Below are positions 35,775 through 47,600 of a stretch of 64,000 nucleotides of DNA, one piece after another. The stretch spans positions 7,440,001 to 7,504,000 of the forward strand of contig NC_052613.1 of the NCBI RefSeq assembly GCF_016545825.1, in the 5' to 3' direction. Position numbers and translations under genes: made by a program. The notes beneath the pieces are model-generated. The model did no database searches. It was given only the letters and a program-made list of their open reading frames with translations, and was not told the DNA's origin. Positions within the stretch are counted from its first letter, which is position 1, and each line of letters opens with the position of its first letter. Origin of the DNA: Eucalyptus grandis (lineage: Eukaryota > Streptophyta > Magnoliopsida > Myrtales > Myrtaceae).

Positions 35775-38700
35775 ATGGATTTCTGGGTATTTGTAGCGGC
35801 GGCTGGTGCCGGTTGCTTGACTAAGTATTTGAAGAACACTCCGAATGGTAGGGAATTGCCGGCAGACCTTTGTTCGAGCTGCAAGGACCCCGAATCTCAG
35901 AAGTATCTCGTTCGCAGATTAGCACGGGGAAAGAAATTAGCCAGAGATGCTTCTAATTCTATGGAAAGGTTAGAATTTGTGGGCAGAGAAAGTTTAGATG
36001 CTTCTTCTGCTGCAGAAGAGGCTTCTGGATCGAGGGTATATGATCCAAAAAGTGACGGAAATTCAGAGGAGTGCATACTCTCTATATCAACTTTGCCTAC
36101 TGAGATGTCAAGTAGTGAGACTTATACAAGGAATGAGAATGAGAGTGATGCTGGTTGTAGTGACTGTAGTGGCTCAAATGATATGTTGGCTGGACCATCT
36201 GAAGGAGATATTGTTACTTATTGTGGCTTTGCTAGGAGTAAGAGCCTTAATAGATATAAATATACGCGCGGGCGACTAGTTAAGCCATTGAGTTCCTTGG
36301 AAAGTTGCCTCATGGCTCAGTTATACAACCATCACGCTGAAATGGAAGATTATTGGCATGGTTCCCCTCAGTCACCAACCTCTCCCATCGTAAGGCCATT
36401 GCTGGTCACTGATGGGAGCCGCATCATCAGCCGACTCGGTGATGGGTTTTCCGGAGTGCAGTCTGCAACGGAGGTAGATAAATTACAGAAGAAAGCCAAG
36501 TCAGAAAAGAACAGAAGCGTGGTTGGCGTACCCCCGTTACCGAAACTCACCGCTTTGCATTTCAGGAAGCAAATGCAAAGTACATCAGGGAAAGACAAGA
36601 GGTCGGGAAGCTCTATCAGAATGTTTACTGGGCAAAAGCTTTCTTCCTGAACATGGTACTTCTTTAATTCAATAAACATTCTTAGAAAGTGCCTCTTCTT
36701 TCTCATAATACTGATGATTGAATTTGTTACATACTCTTGGGCATTGTCTGCACTGCATTTTGTGTAATGTTCATTGCCGTTGCTTGTTTGAGAGGGAAGG
36801 AATTAAAAGAAACCACGTGTATGGAATCAGTCCCTAAAATGAGGCAAGTAGTTGATGTTTGTGACCTCTAAATAATATTTTTGGATTCATTTATGACTTT
36901 TATCAACTTGTAATGCTGAGTTTGTCTAGCTAAGAATGGTGCACAAACGAATTGCTATTGAGAATCTGTTGTAATTCAACTGTTAAAACATTAACAACCC
37001 CAGTCCTTTCACTTTTTATTTGAGTTCATTTTTCGAGTTTGTAATATCTGGCAGACACAGAAGTTCCGTGCTCCATACTTTGGAGAAAGGTGGTATTCTG
37101 CAATTTATGAGCTAAAATTGCGATATCTCCTCCGAACTTGCAATGTGGATTAAAACTGTTTTCCTATTTCTAGGGTCATTGCATGGGTCCATTCTCTTCT
37201 GCCTTGGAATTTCTATTGGCGTCATGTCTTCCATTATAGCCAATCAAAAGGAAATTGAGAAATTGAAGGATTTGTTGAAGCAAACAGAGAACTTGGTTCA
37301 GGACCTACAGGAGGAACTTGAGATGAAAGATTCACTTACTGTGAAGGAACTAGCCAGTGAGAATTATGAATCTCAGGATACGCATATTGACTCCTTACGA
37401 GACACTGCTCCAACACCATTCTCCCTTGAACACTCTGTGATTGATCGAAGAGTTTGTACTAAAGAATCATATAGTCCTAAGGTAGAAGAGACTCCAGATA
37501 GTATGAGCAAAATTGAAGCTGAACTTGAAGCTGAACTTGAGAGGCTGGGGCTGAACATGAACATAGCTGGATTGGAAAGGAGATTGTCCAGTGCCGAGGT
37601 AATGATATTTTACCATTGTAATCCTGCAGATGGTATTTCTTTAGATTTTTTCTACTTGACCTGATGTTGAATGTAAGTAACAATGCTAAACACCTTCTTA
37701 TCTGTTTTTCAGATAATTTTGCTGTTATCTGACAGTCTAACAGCTATGTACAAACACTTGTATTAGATCTTGACTGAGCCCTTAGTAAGTGTGGAATTTT
37801 CTGTGGGGGAATAACAATTTGGTAGATGATTTGGGTGAGATGGAGAAGGTACTTTGCTAATTTTACGATAAAAAACCTATCTGTGATAATCGTTTAAACC
37901 TTTATATAGGATTAAAATCCTTCTTGATCCTGATTGAAGTGGATTTCAACCTTGCAGACAAAAAAAATACGATATGGAAATTTCATGTTCATTCGCAGTA
38001 GAGATCTTTAGTTCATAACCTTTCACTGACTCAGGCAATAGATTTGCAGGACTTAAGCTTCACTGTTGTCACATAATTCTGCATGTGCAATCTTTGGGAT
38101 GCAATTCATATGATCATAGGGTTCATGAAGTTCTATTACTTCCTCATAACTTTTCATATGTAACAATCTCAACAAAGTGTCGATAAATGGCATTCGTTAT
38201 TCAACTATTGTTGGTTTCCTATTTATTGTGCCTCTTGCTTTCAAGAATACAAGCAACTCAAAGGATGTCCAAGGTACAACATGCTTGGAATTCATTTCAT
38301 ATGTTTCTCTGTCACATAGCTTAGGGGTGAGATCTGGTGAACATTGGTGCCCTCATCTCACTGCTAAAAGTGTTTTGCGGAGCTGATGAGGGTTTCTCGT
38401 GGTACCTGGTTGTGGCTTGGAATTGTTTAATTTGGAGACTCCTTTTGATACAGTTACGCGACAATGTCTTTGTTTGTGTGTTAGATAGGCCGATAATTGG
38501 GATTGTGTATCAGCCCTTTGAGTCTTTGGATTGTTGCAACTTCAGGGCGTCCATTGCACTGTTGAAAATTTTTAGCATACTGGCATCCATATTATCATTG
38601 CCAAGGCACCCCTTTAGTGCTGTTTGCATATCCCTTTGTCTGGTGATGGAATGGCATGGAATTGATCTTATTGAAACTTTTGATCATATACTTCATTTTT

Positions 38701-39517
38701 AACGGATGTTTGACTAATGCAGCTTGAGGACTTGGGGGAGCATTTTGCCCAAGGCGAGTTGAGAACCGGTATAGATTGTGCACAAGCTTTTGCAAAAGAG
38801 GATGCGAATGAATCAAGCAGCACCTCTACAACTCACTCTGCAAACTATGCAGTTTCGCCAACAGAGCTGACCCTTCGCTTGCATGAAGTCATCCAGTCAA
38901 GACTTGAAAACCGCATTCAGGAGCTTGAGTTAGCCCTAGAGAACAGCCAGAGGAAGGTACGGCTCATGGAATCGGCACACAAAAGTTACAGAAGCCCAAA
39001 GACGAACAACCACCAACTAGCTTCCTCTCTCCATGGTACTCCTGTACATGGAGACAGCAATGCTGTGGCGCGGCCCCAGCCTCTTATCATGAGCTTAGCG
39101 GGTGAAGCTCTCAGTGCTTATGACGAGGCTTGTGAAGAATTAATGAAGTTCGACTCCTCTGAAGAGGATTCGCCGTCGGGCCTCTATGAGATCAATCATC
39201 AAGACATCTCTAAGATTATAAAGCAGGATGAGGTCCGGGATCAGAACGCTGAGGAGAATGGGTTCATTCAAAAGCTTACGCCAAATGGACAGGACGAATC
39301 TGTGGAAACTTTATCTCGTGAAGAGAAGCTAACGAACGGGCATCTTTCAAGGTACCAGGAAATCGACAGTTTTGGGATGGCGGGCGACGAAAGCAGCGAC
39401 GCCGACGACGAGAAAGAGAAGATGTTAATAAGACAGATAGTGGAAAGGACGAAGAAAGGCCGCCCCGTCGTTTTAAAGGCGCAAACACTGTTGTTTTCGG
39501 ATGACAATGATGACTAA
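35775..39517 (+). CDS. POLAR-like coiled-coil membrane-associated protein
   Basis: Three coding blocks: 35775 to about 36579 (open to a stop at 36648-36650), 37174-37598 and 38723-39517. Block 1 starts with a short hydrophobic segment ('MDFWVFVAAAGAGCL') and is Ser-rich. Block 2 starts with a membrane-like stretch ('ILFCLGISIGVMSSIIA') followed by a coiled coil ('EIEKLKDLLKQTENLVQDL'). Block 3 has a second coiled coil ('LRLHEVIQSRLENRIQELE') and an acidic tail. Blocks 2 and 3 join perfectly in phase 0 with GT-AG ends. The combination matches the plant family of POLAR and POLAR-like proteins, polarity scaffolds that hold GSK3/BIN2-type kinases during stomatal asymmetric division; POLAR itself is one member, so the exact role here is inferred. 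Joining block 1 to block 2 in frame needs a weak donor at 36580 (A|GTACAT), giving 674 residues; otherwise block 1 ends at the TGA. Confidence 0.6.
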
Positions 39518-40349
39518 TGAAGTGAGTTTGATTTCTGTAGTGCAGAGCAATTGATCATATGTAGGAATAGCAGATTCTCATGCAGTAGCTCTTGAGTTTA
39601 ATTCATCCCGCCGGTTGATTCTTTCTTCAACCACCTCACGTCTCGACCGGCCGGCCGGCGACTTTTCTCCGGCTGCAGTGCAAGCTGCCGTGATTTGAAA
39701 ACTAAAAGCAAACGGGTTGACGCGCTACGATGGTGAATTCGGTAGTGCGGCACCTAGTCAACGTTGGAACTCAAGATAGATTTCCCATTCAATCCATGGA
39801 TTACAAATTTACAACAGATGTATTGTGAAAGGATTAGTGACCTAGAAATTTCAAATGTGATGGTGAAGGGCTGTAGCAATCTAGGGCTTTCATCTTTTCG
39901 TGAAAAATGTTGTGTTTCTAGAAAGTATTTTTTTCAAGAAGTTATTTTCCTAAAAATTAAAATATTTTTTATGTTTAGCTAAAATCTGAAATTGAAGTGG
40001 AAAATATTTCAGTATGTTTGATTTTCCTCCTTACACTTTTTTTGATTTTTATATATATTTTTTTTTTGTATTTTATTTTTTTTTAAAATTCAAAATTTTA
40101 CTTTCTTTCCTTTTCTTTTTTTTTTCTCGGTCAATCATCGGTGAGCATCGCCGATGTACAAGACCCAAGCCTCATTGCCCTCTAGCAACGCTCGAGCATC
40201 ATCGATGTGCGAGACCCGAGCCTTGCCATCCTCTAGCCGAGGTCTCTGGCAACAACCAGTTGGAGAAGAAAAATGAAAGGGAAAAAATAAAAATAATTAA
40301 AATTTTGAATTTAAAAAAGAAAATAAAAATAATTAAAAGGAAGATTTTT
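39518..40349. other. downstream of POLAR-like gene; AT-rich with GC island
   Basis: 3' untranslated sequence probably covers the first few hundred bases. From 39890 the sequence is T-rich, then a GC island at 40130-40260 ('gagcatcgccgatg', 'gcgagacccgagcc') flanked by poly-T and poly-A, the same poly-T/GC-core/poly-A plan as other MITEs in the window. Ends not determined. Confidence 0.4.
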
Positions 40350-41622
40350 AAAAAGGGTCCAAAATGGAGTCATTTTCTTAAAAAATGATCTAAAATGGAC
40401 AACCTAGGATATTTTTGTCCAAGAATAATTTCTCTTTAATCTTTCTTTCTTCCTTCATCTTCCTCACACCTCCTCTTTCGCTCTACATTAGGCTCCCCAC
40501 CAGCAAGCTCATGAGCTTCACGTTGTCATGTAGACTATCGTCAATCTTAGTGATGAGACGTCAAATTGGAGTTATTTGCTACTAGCCACCTTCTCAAACA
40601 ATAAAATCCTCAAGTTCCTCAAGATGCATTAGACCTCGGCTCGCTCGAGCTCAATCTAAGGCTTGAATCAACCTCCATCTGAAAAGGAAGAAACTAGAAT
40701 TTCCATTGAGGGCAGTGGTTAATGAGGTCGAGAGCTTGAATAGGATTTGTCAATGGCGGCAATGGGACAATTGAATCCAACAGCTTCAACAGTTAATGAT
40801 GTGAGATGGATTGATGATCAATATGAGGATGTGGTATCGATTAGGAGAAGAGCTAGGTCAATGACAATGACAATTGACAAGAGTGTGAGTGGGTGTCTCC
40901 ACACTTGGAATTATTGAAAGGAGCCATTGGTATTGCAAAGGGGAAGGGGATCTTTGAAAGATTGAATTACGCAAGAGAGGCAAAATCGAATTTGAAATTG
41001 ATGAGTCAAAACGGTTGTGAAGGTTGAAATAGTTGTCTGCTGTTACAACATTATTCTTTGCGTGAAATTGTTGATCACCAAGAGTTAATTGAGTAGAGGC
41101 ATTGGTTAGTCAAGCAAGATGATTTGCCGATGCTTGTATAGTGCTGCTTCTGTTGTTGGCGAGCAAGACCAAAAACAGAGTAATAAATTGCAATTGATAC
41201 ACTCTCAAGTCTGGCAAAAGCAGATTCATATTATGGCTTTAAGATAAGAATTTACGATGAATGTAGAATAAATATAACCTATTACTGTAAAGCTCGTTTC
41301 AGCTTTTCATTAAAATGCCTACAAACCATTTCAAGGAACAAAAAATTTTTCAACAAGTTAGAGTATGTTATAATGGCTTGTGCTGAAGAAAAGCCACTCC
41401 TGTTCATACGACAAGGTGATAGAGAGATAGAAGGTTTAATGATAACGTGTTGAAGGTGGAGGCATGAGGAAGATGAAGAAAGAAAAAATATAAAAAATAA
41501 ATGTTCTTGGACAAGAATACCCTTGAATGTTAATCAGATTAAAATTTTGGGTCATTATTTGAAAACGAATTAGCCACTTTAGATCCTTATTTAAAATACT
41601 ATCTACTTTGGACTTTATTTTG
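40350..41622. mobile_element. TIR element of about 1.27 kb with arms of about 130-160 bp
   Basis: The left arm (40350-40485) reads 'gggtccaaaatggagtcatt', 'aatgatctaaaatggac', 'ggatatttttgtccaagaa', 'cttcatcttcctcac'. The right arm (about 41455-41622) carries the same phrases in order when read on the minus strand: 'aaagtccaaagtagatagta', 'ggatctaaagtggc', 'gggtattcttgtccaagaa', 'cttcatcttcctcat'. The 0.97 kb between arms has no intact transposase that I can see. A non-autonomous DNA transposon is the best explanation; superfamily unknown. Confidence 0.7.
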
Positions 41623-42528
41623 AGAAAAAAAAAGTCTTTACTTCATATCTTTATCTGAAATTTTTCCTAATTAATACGGATTCGTATCTTTATTTGAAAT
41701 TTTCCCTAATTAATACGGATAGTGAAAGAAAGAATAGAGAAAGCAGAAGATTTTTTTCCAATTTTGATGATGTTTTTTCTATTTACGGAAAATGTTTTCC
41801 TTAATTAGCTCATAATCCGTAAAACAAACTAAAAAATTATTTTCTTAAATCGTAAAGCCTAAATACAAAATGATGCATATGTATAAGAGGTGTAAACTTT
41901 AAGCCGACGCAAATTTCCTTGGTCCTCAGAAAAATCATAATATACAGAAATATTTTCCATAAAAATCATTTTTCAATAAAAAAGGATTATGAAAAAGATT
42001 TTCTTATTGTCCAAAGAAAATTTCATTTTCCTAAATCTTGAAAAAACACTTTCCATAAAACAATTAATTTTCCTTCATCCAAATATGAAAAGTTCAAAAA
42101 CAATTTTCCTTTAAACAAAAGAACCTTAAACCCGGACATTAAGATCGTAATTTACGATTTTAAAAAAGTATTCCATGAGCCCAACTCTTATATATTACCT
42201 CATGATTAAAGAAAAAGTGGCTCAAAAATCATAATTTACTCAAAGTGAGTCTCGTTCACGGAAAGAACAATCGAAGGTAGTTGAGGACGATGGGAGAAGC
42301 CCACCCACCCCATTTTTCTACGACAGAGAAATCTCACCAACGCCATGGGCTTGGACTCGAAAAATATTGGAAGTCCGGGCAGAGTCGATATGGTTTTACT
42401 TAACAACAATGATGTCAAAATCCAGAGAGATAAAAAGAGGTCGAATGGAGGTTCTTGAAACTACACAGCAACCAAGAGCTAAAATTATCAAAGAAAGCAC
42501 AATCCGGTTTACTCCAACATCAGCGTAC
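41623..42528. other. intergenic, MITE-like AT-rich sequence
   Basis: 41740-42130 is made of 'gaaaatg', 'ttttcc' and 'ttccataaaa' words typical of TIR arms of element family B (see 53989-54613), but clear ends are not visible. The last part is the 3' flank of the minus-strand RNA-binding protein gene. Confidence 0.35.
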
Positions 42529-44375
42529 TCAGGCTCTTTTGGCGTAGTCATTGTCGGGTTCCTCGTCTTCGTCCCGGGAATTACCTTCCAAAGGAACATT
42601 ATCACCAAAGTCTCCGGCTGTATTCTCCGTTCCATCGCCTTGGCTACTGTCGACTTGATCGCCGCCGCCAAATCCTCCTGCACCAGTCCCATATCCAGCA
42701 CCAGGAAAGCTGCTTTGCCCGCCTGCGCCAAAATAGTTGTCACTGCTGCCGCCGCCGCCACCTGCAACCGAAGAATCACCACCACTACCATACGCTCCGC
42801 CACTCCCATATGCTCCACCGCCACCTCCACTCCCATAGCTACCACCACCATAACTGCCTCCTCCATAACCACCGCCACCGCTGCCACCGTAGCCACCGCC
42901 GCCGCCGCCACTGTAGCCACCACCGCCATAGCCGCCGCCACCGTAGCCGCCGCCACCATAGCCGCCACCCTCATTTCCTCCACCATAGCCAGAGCTATAC
43001 CTTGGTGGCTGCCTATCAGCAGCATAATTCACCCTTATTCTTCGACCGTGGAGATCCTGGGGAAAAGGTACAAGATAAATATCAAAGGAAGTCTGCAGCA
43101 GAAGGCTTTTGACCAATGAACTATATGGTTTTTGTTTTTGGGGAGGATAAATCAACTATGTCTGATACAAAACTTCAGGATTGAAAAAGGAAGATGAGAT
43201 TCCAACTTTGGGAGGGAAAAGGTATAACAAAACTAGTTTCAGTTGTGACCTCCGAATTTCAAGAGTATTTCCATCAAGATTAACCCTAACAATGTCACTT
43301 GAATATGGCACAATCATGCAGATGAGAAATTGAGGGGCAGCAGGACTTTTGACAAAGTGGAACCAAAGTGGAACCAAAGATGATGTTTTCTTATCATGGG
43401 GCTAGAGAGAAAACATAGATTATCCACTAAAAATGTATCTGTAGATAACATTATTGTACTCTCAGCGCTGTGCAATAATCTAACTCTTCCACAAACATCC
43501 AAATTCACCTATATATGCATGTGAAACCTATAAGATCCCGTTTCCGTGACAGAATAAGACATGATAAAAAGCAACAAATCAGCTATCATACCTGCCCATC
43601 CAAGGCCTGGATGGCACTAGAGGCCTCTTCAGATGAGGTAAAAGTGATAAAGCCAAATCCTCTTGACCTACCAGTTTCACGATCCATGATCACTCTTGCT
43701 GCAATGATGACCATCTTAATCAGTACAAACTATATTTTCCATCCGTAAGCACAGACATTCATATGTATCCAAAACTTAAACATGATACACCAACTTCCCT
43801 ACAATTCCGTTACCAGGAAAATGATCTATTTTTTTCCCCAGGCCAGAGAAGATGATCTGGTTTCACTCTATATTAATGCTACTATCATTATTACAGCCCA
43901 GGCACCTGAGACATTTCCATTTCACAAGCTTCTAATGCAGAGTTTACTTCATGGAGCATACAGAGAATTTAACCAAGCTCTGCGTACACGCACCTCATGC
44001 TCAGAAAGCACATATAGTGCGCTCAGAAATGCAAATTTAAAGCCTGTGGCTCTATGTAACTTAACTAAAGTACAAAAATACGCTACCTTCAATGACTTCC
44101 CCATACTTCGCAAATGCTTCCGTCAAACCTTGCTGATCAGTTCCATATGACAGTCCTGCACATGAACACCCAAAAAACTCAATATTGAAGGGCAAAATCA
44201 ATTCTGAAATTGTTAACTCGAAGAGAAGACGGGATCCACCTCCAACGAAAATCTTAGAAGATGACATGCATCTTATGGTCTGGTATATAAATGATTTTGT
44301 TGCAGAAAACTCTGTGTTTACTTGCTTGCTTGCAGACTGCCTAAGGATATTGCCGACTTTACCCAAGAAGGCCAT
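42529..44375 (-). CDS. mitochondrial-type glycine-rich RNA-binding protein (RRM + Gly-rich)
   Basis: Four exons on the minus strand fit exactly: 44375-44240, 44155-44087, 43698-43592 and 43056-42529, total 279 residues. The N-terminus '[13 protein letters not shown]' with Arg, Ser and no acidic residues to residue 20 looks like a mitochondrial presequence. One RRM follows, with RNP2 'KIFVGGLS' at 41-48 and RNP1 'RGFGFITF' at 81-88, then '[12 protein letters not shown]' from 105. The remainder is Gly/Tyr/Ser-rich with GGGGY-type repeats and ends in an acidic tail '[14 protein letters not shown]'. This is the plant GR-RBP group that includes mitochondrial members acting in organelle RNA editing and RNA handling (the Arabidopsis GR-RBP3/5 type); a chaperone or editing role here is inference. 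Start choice is supported by the presequence and by the UTR exon boundary 9 bases upstream. Confidence 0.9.
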
Positions 44376-45330
44376 GATGATGACCTGCAGTTAAGACAAA
44401 AAGGAGAGTTTCTGTCGTATGTAAAAGTGGTCATATGCAGATCCAAGCATCAAGATAATTGAGAATCTACTGCAAACTACCAAATAAAAACATGATTATC
44501 CAAGGGACAGCACACAAATAATCAACTCAGACGTCAGCTTGGCACATGTCGCCCATGCAAATTCAAACCAGTGAGCAGCAACATATAACAAACAGCTCAA
44601 TTCTGCAGATATTTCCTTCGAGGACTCTCACAACAAAGAAAGGCAAAGAATAAGACAGTAAAGGAAACGAAATGAGGTAAAACGACAACAACTAACATAT
44701 CTTTTAGAAAAGACTCATGTCAACAGCTCAAAACCATCAGGAAATCCCACCATCCAACGTGAAAAAACTATCAATCCGGACTCCGACCCTATATCTGACC
44801 ATGTCCTGCATAACAGCTCGAGAGACGCGACACACGAAAGCAAGCACCGGCCGACGTGTATCGCTTCTCCCTCTAGGAAGACACCGGCGGTCCTTTCAAC
44901 CACTCACTCGCACAAAAAAGCCATCGCACCCCCATCATTTCCACAGGAATCAATCGACAGACGCTCAAATCATTCGCACGCGACCAACACAGGAAGCAAC
45001 TTTCACGCGCGCCGCCTCCTCGGCAGCGACAAATCGAGCTCAGAAATGGACGCTCATCGAACGCTCACAAAGCAAGACGCAGCAAACCATCACGCCAAAT
45101 CGCGACGCAAACCAAAAACACAAACGAACGAACGAACGAACGGAAGCCGGCGCCGCCGATGCATCAGATCAAGCGCCGGCGCCGACGGAACAAGCCGGAA
45201 CGAGAAGACTTGCCGGCGATCGGCCGGCGAAGCAATCGAAGCGAATCGAAGGGAGACGAACCTTTGCGAACGGCTTCCTCTGCTAAAACCCTATTTCGAT
45301 TTCGGGAGGGGAAGGGTTTAAGGTGGAAAT
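44376..45330 (-). promoter_or_regulatory. 5' leader of the GR-RBP gene with a leader intron
   Basis: On the minus strand 'TTCGCAAAG|GTTCGT' gives a good donor at 45261-45260 and 'TTAACTGCAG|GTCATC' an acceptor at 44386-44385, nine bases before the ATG. The inferred intron is about 877 bases and the first leader exon about 60-70 bases, beginning near 45330. Leader introns of this kind often raise expression of plant genes; the exact transcription start is not known. Confidence 0.65.
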
Positions 45331-46074
45331 GATCTTCTCGGGGGCGTTTATATTGGGGAAGCAGGCGGGTTGCTCACCGTTGGATGGGCGTGCGGGCTCG
45401 CGAGAGGCGTCGGATGAGGGCGCGGCGGTGAGGGGAGCGGGTCCCGTGCCGGGTGGGTACGTGGTCGGTTTTGGTTGGCCTGTCGCCCTCGCTTCTGTGA
45501 CCGGCAGTGTAGACCGGCTAAATATCTGTCGAATCTAGTAAAGGACTCCCTCTTGCCCTTTATTTATGCCTTTGGTTGACCTTTCAAGGATTTTTTTGCA
45601 CCCCTCGACCCAAAATGTTTACAGAGGTCATCAAAAAAATAAAATAAAATAACTTTTTAAAATGTTTTCGTAAAAAAAAAAAAATTATAGATCATTCGTT
45701 GGGTGACTGCTATGTATTTTGCTTAAGAGCTTTTGGAAATAGAAAATACCACCTTAAAACCTAATTGTCGATACATATACATCAAATTGTCTTTCAATTT
45801 ATAAAAACCCGAAACTCAAAACACTTCCGTCCAAATTGAGTATTAAACATCCAACGTGTAATCCATCGCACAAATGTAATTCTATGTCAGCAAAAATTTG
45901 GAATTTTTTTAAACACCCTCGATGTGTAAAGAGAAAACAATATTATTTCTTTCGTAATTTGGGTTAAAGGTTTAGAGAATATGTGGCCGCTTTTTCTTTT
46001 TTTTTTCAAATGGGAAAATGATTCATTTGAAGCAAATTCGGGGCAACCTAGGGTTTTTTTGGGACATGTGCTTT
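45331..46074. other. promoter side of GR-RBP gene, then intergenic
   Basis: 45331-45540 is GC-rich and probably the proximal promoter of the minus-strand gene. 45540-46074 is AT-rich with A-runs and has no feature that I can name. Confidence 0.4.
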
Positions 46075-47015
46075 ACAAATCCTAAAATTTATTATAAAAG
46101 TACAATTAAATAATAAAACTTTTATAAAATACAATCAAATCGAAAACTTATCAAATTTATGCAATCGAGCCCTTTATTAACAACATTAATTTGTTTGATG
46201 AAAAATGCTAACAAGACAATTTAAAATTAATTCCTCTCTCCTACGTGACATTTTTAATTTTCCTTCCAATCTTATTCAACAATTATTAAAAACTAAAATA
46301 ATTAAAACAACAAAACAAAACTAGAAAAAAGAAAGGAAAAAAAGGACAAAAACCCCTGAGGGTGCTGCTACGTGTCGCCCATTGTTGGAAGGGCTGGCTG
46401 GGGTCACTGACCCTAGATGACAGTTGAGGGAGGGGGAAAGGGGCAGTGGTGGCCCTTGTCGCCCTGGGCAAGGTGTCACCCAAACTAGGTTGAGGGCGCT
46501 CAGGTCTAGGCAACATTGTCTCTCCTAAGGTGGGTGACCATCACTCGCCTTGGGCAAGGCCTCACTAGCCCCAAGCAAGGGCTGATTAGGCCTTGCCCAA
46601 GCCAACGACACTCACTAGGCTTGAGCAAGAGCTAGCACCACCCAAATCTAGGTGAGCCTTGCTAGGCTTAATGAGGTTTGTTGGCCCTCACCTAGGGACG
46701 ATGATGAGTGACGGTGGTGGCCATCGGTCAATCCTTGTCATTTTCTTTTACTTTTTCTAGTTTTTTTTAAAATTATTTTAGCCTTTTTTTTTAGTTTTTT
46801 TAAAATTTATTTAAATAATATTTAAAGGAGCATTTAATTGAAAATACCACGTATGAGAGAGAAATTAATTTTAAAATGACATCATTATTTTTCATTAGAT
46901 AGATTAAAGATGTTAATGAAATAACTCAATTGTATTAATTTAGTAAGTTTAAAAAATTGATTGCACTTTTTAAAAGTTTTAAGATCTATTTGTAATTTTA
47001 CAACAAGTTTTAAGA
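46075..47015. mobile_element. TIR element, family C (arms about 180 bp, GC-rich core)
   Basis: The left arm (46078-46258) reads 'cttttataaaatacaatcaa', 'acaacattaatttgtttgatg', 'taaaattaattcctctctcc', 'tacgtgacattttt'. The right arm (about 46820-47015) read on the minus strand gives 'cttttaaaaagtgcaatcaa', 'aacatctttaatctatctaa', 'taaaattaatttctctctca', 'tacgtggtatttt'. Between them is a GC-rich core with repeated 'cttgcccaagcc' and 'ctaggttgagg' words. No transposase frame. The right end directly touches the poly-A of the LINE fragment. Confidence 0.75.
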
Positions 47016-47016
47016 C

Positions 47017-47600
47017 GTTTTTTTTTTTTTTTGGGGTAAGGTAAGTATTATAATGATTTTCACCAACAAATATATAAAAAGGACAAGGCACCAAATACGG
47101 GTGGAAAGGTGCCCAAAAAAGGAGAAAAAACCTCCTCAAAGCTTACAGCAAAGAAAGCAGCAGCAAGGCAAACAGAGACAAAGAAAGAGACACAGCCCCG
47201 AGGGAGCAACAAGCCACTACATGACAAGCAAAAACGACAACCAAATACCAAGGTCAACGCAGGAAGGAGATTCAGGGTCCCAGGAACGAGCAGAAAATAA
47301 ACTCAGAGAATAAAAAAATCTCCTCAAAGATTGAAGGGTGTAACAGCAAAGAAAGCAGCAGCAAGGCAAACCGCAAAGGCAACGAAAGAGACAACTTCTG
47401 TTTCTAGGAGTGTCTGGCACATGATGGAAGGTTAACGCTTTATCCTTAATGGCTTTATGAAGATAATTCTTCAATGCTGGAAGATAAAGAGATTAGTTGC
47501 GGAAGATAATGTTATTCATTTCTTTCCAAATGATATAACTAACGGCCCCAAAGGAAAAATGAGCCATTTCTTTTAAGACTTGTAATGCATATATCCCAAC
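47017..47600 (-). mobile_element. 5'-truncated LINE (non-LTR retrotransposon) 3' end
   Basis: Read on the minus strand, 47590-47430 gives 'VLKEMAHFSFGAVSYIIWKE' then 'MNNIIFRN', a stop, and 'YLPALKNYLHKAIKDKAL', the typical C-terminal end of plant LINE reverse-transcriptase proteins (zf-RVT region, 'IWRERNNRIF'). Downstream on the same strand a 3' untranslated part runs to a 16-17 base poly-A tail, seen on the plus strand as poly-T at 47018-47034. The untranslated part contains a near repeat (47125-47185 and 47310-47375, 'cagcaaagaaagcagcagca'). All 5' coding sequence is missing. Confidence 0.75.

Noticed and set aside
42396..43112. Open frames opposite the glycine-rich exon (up to 250 codons, plus strand, and 209 codons in another minus frame)
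   Set aside because: Codon shadow of the GGN-rich exon of the minus-strand RNA-binding protein. No domains, and the real frame has splice sites and an RRM.
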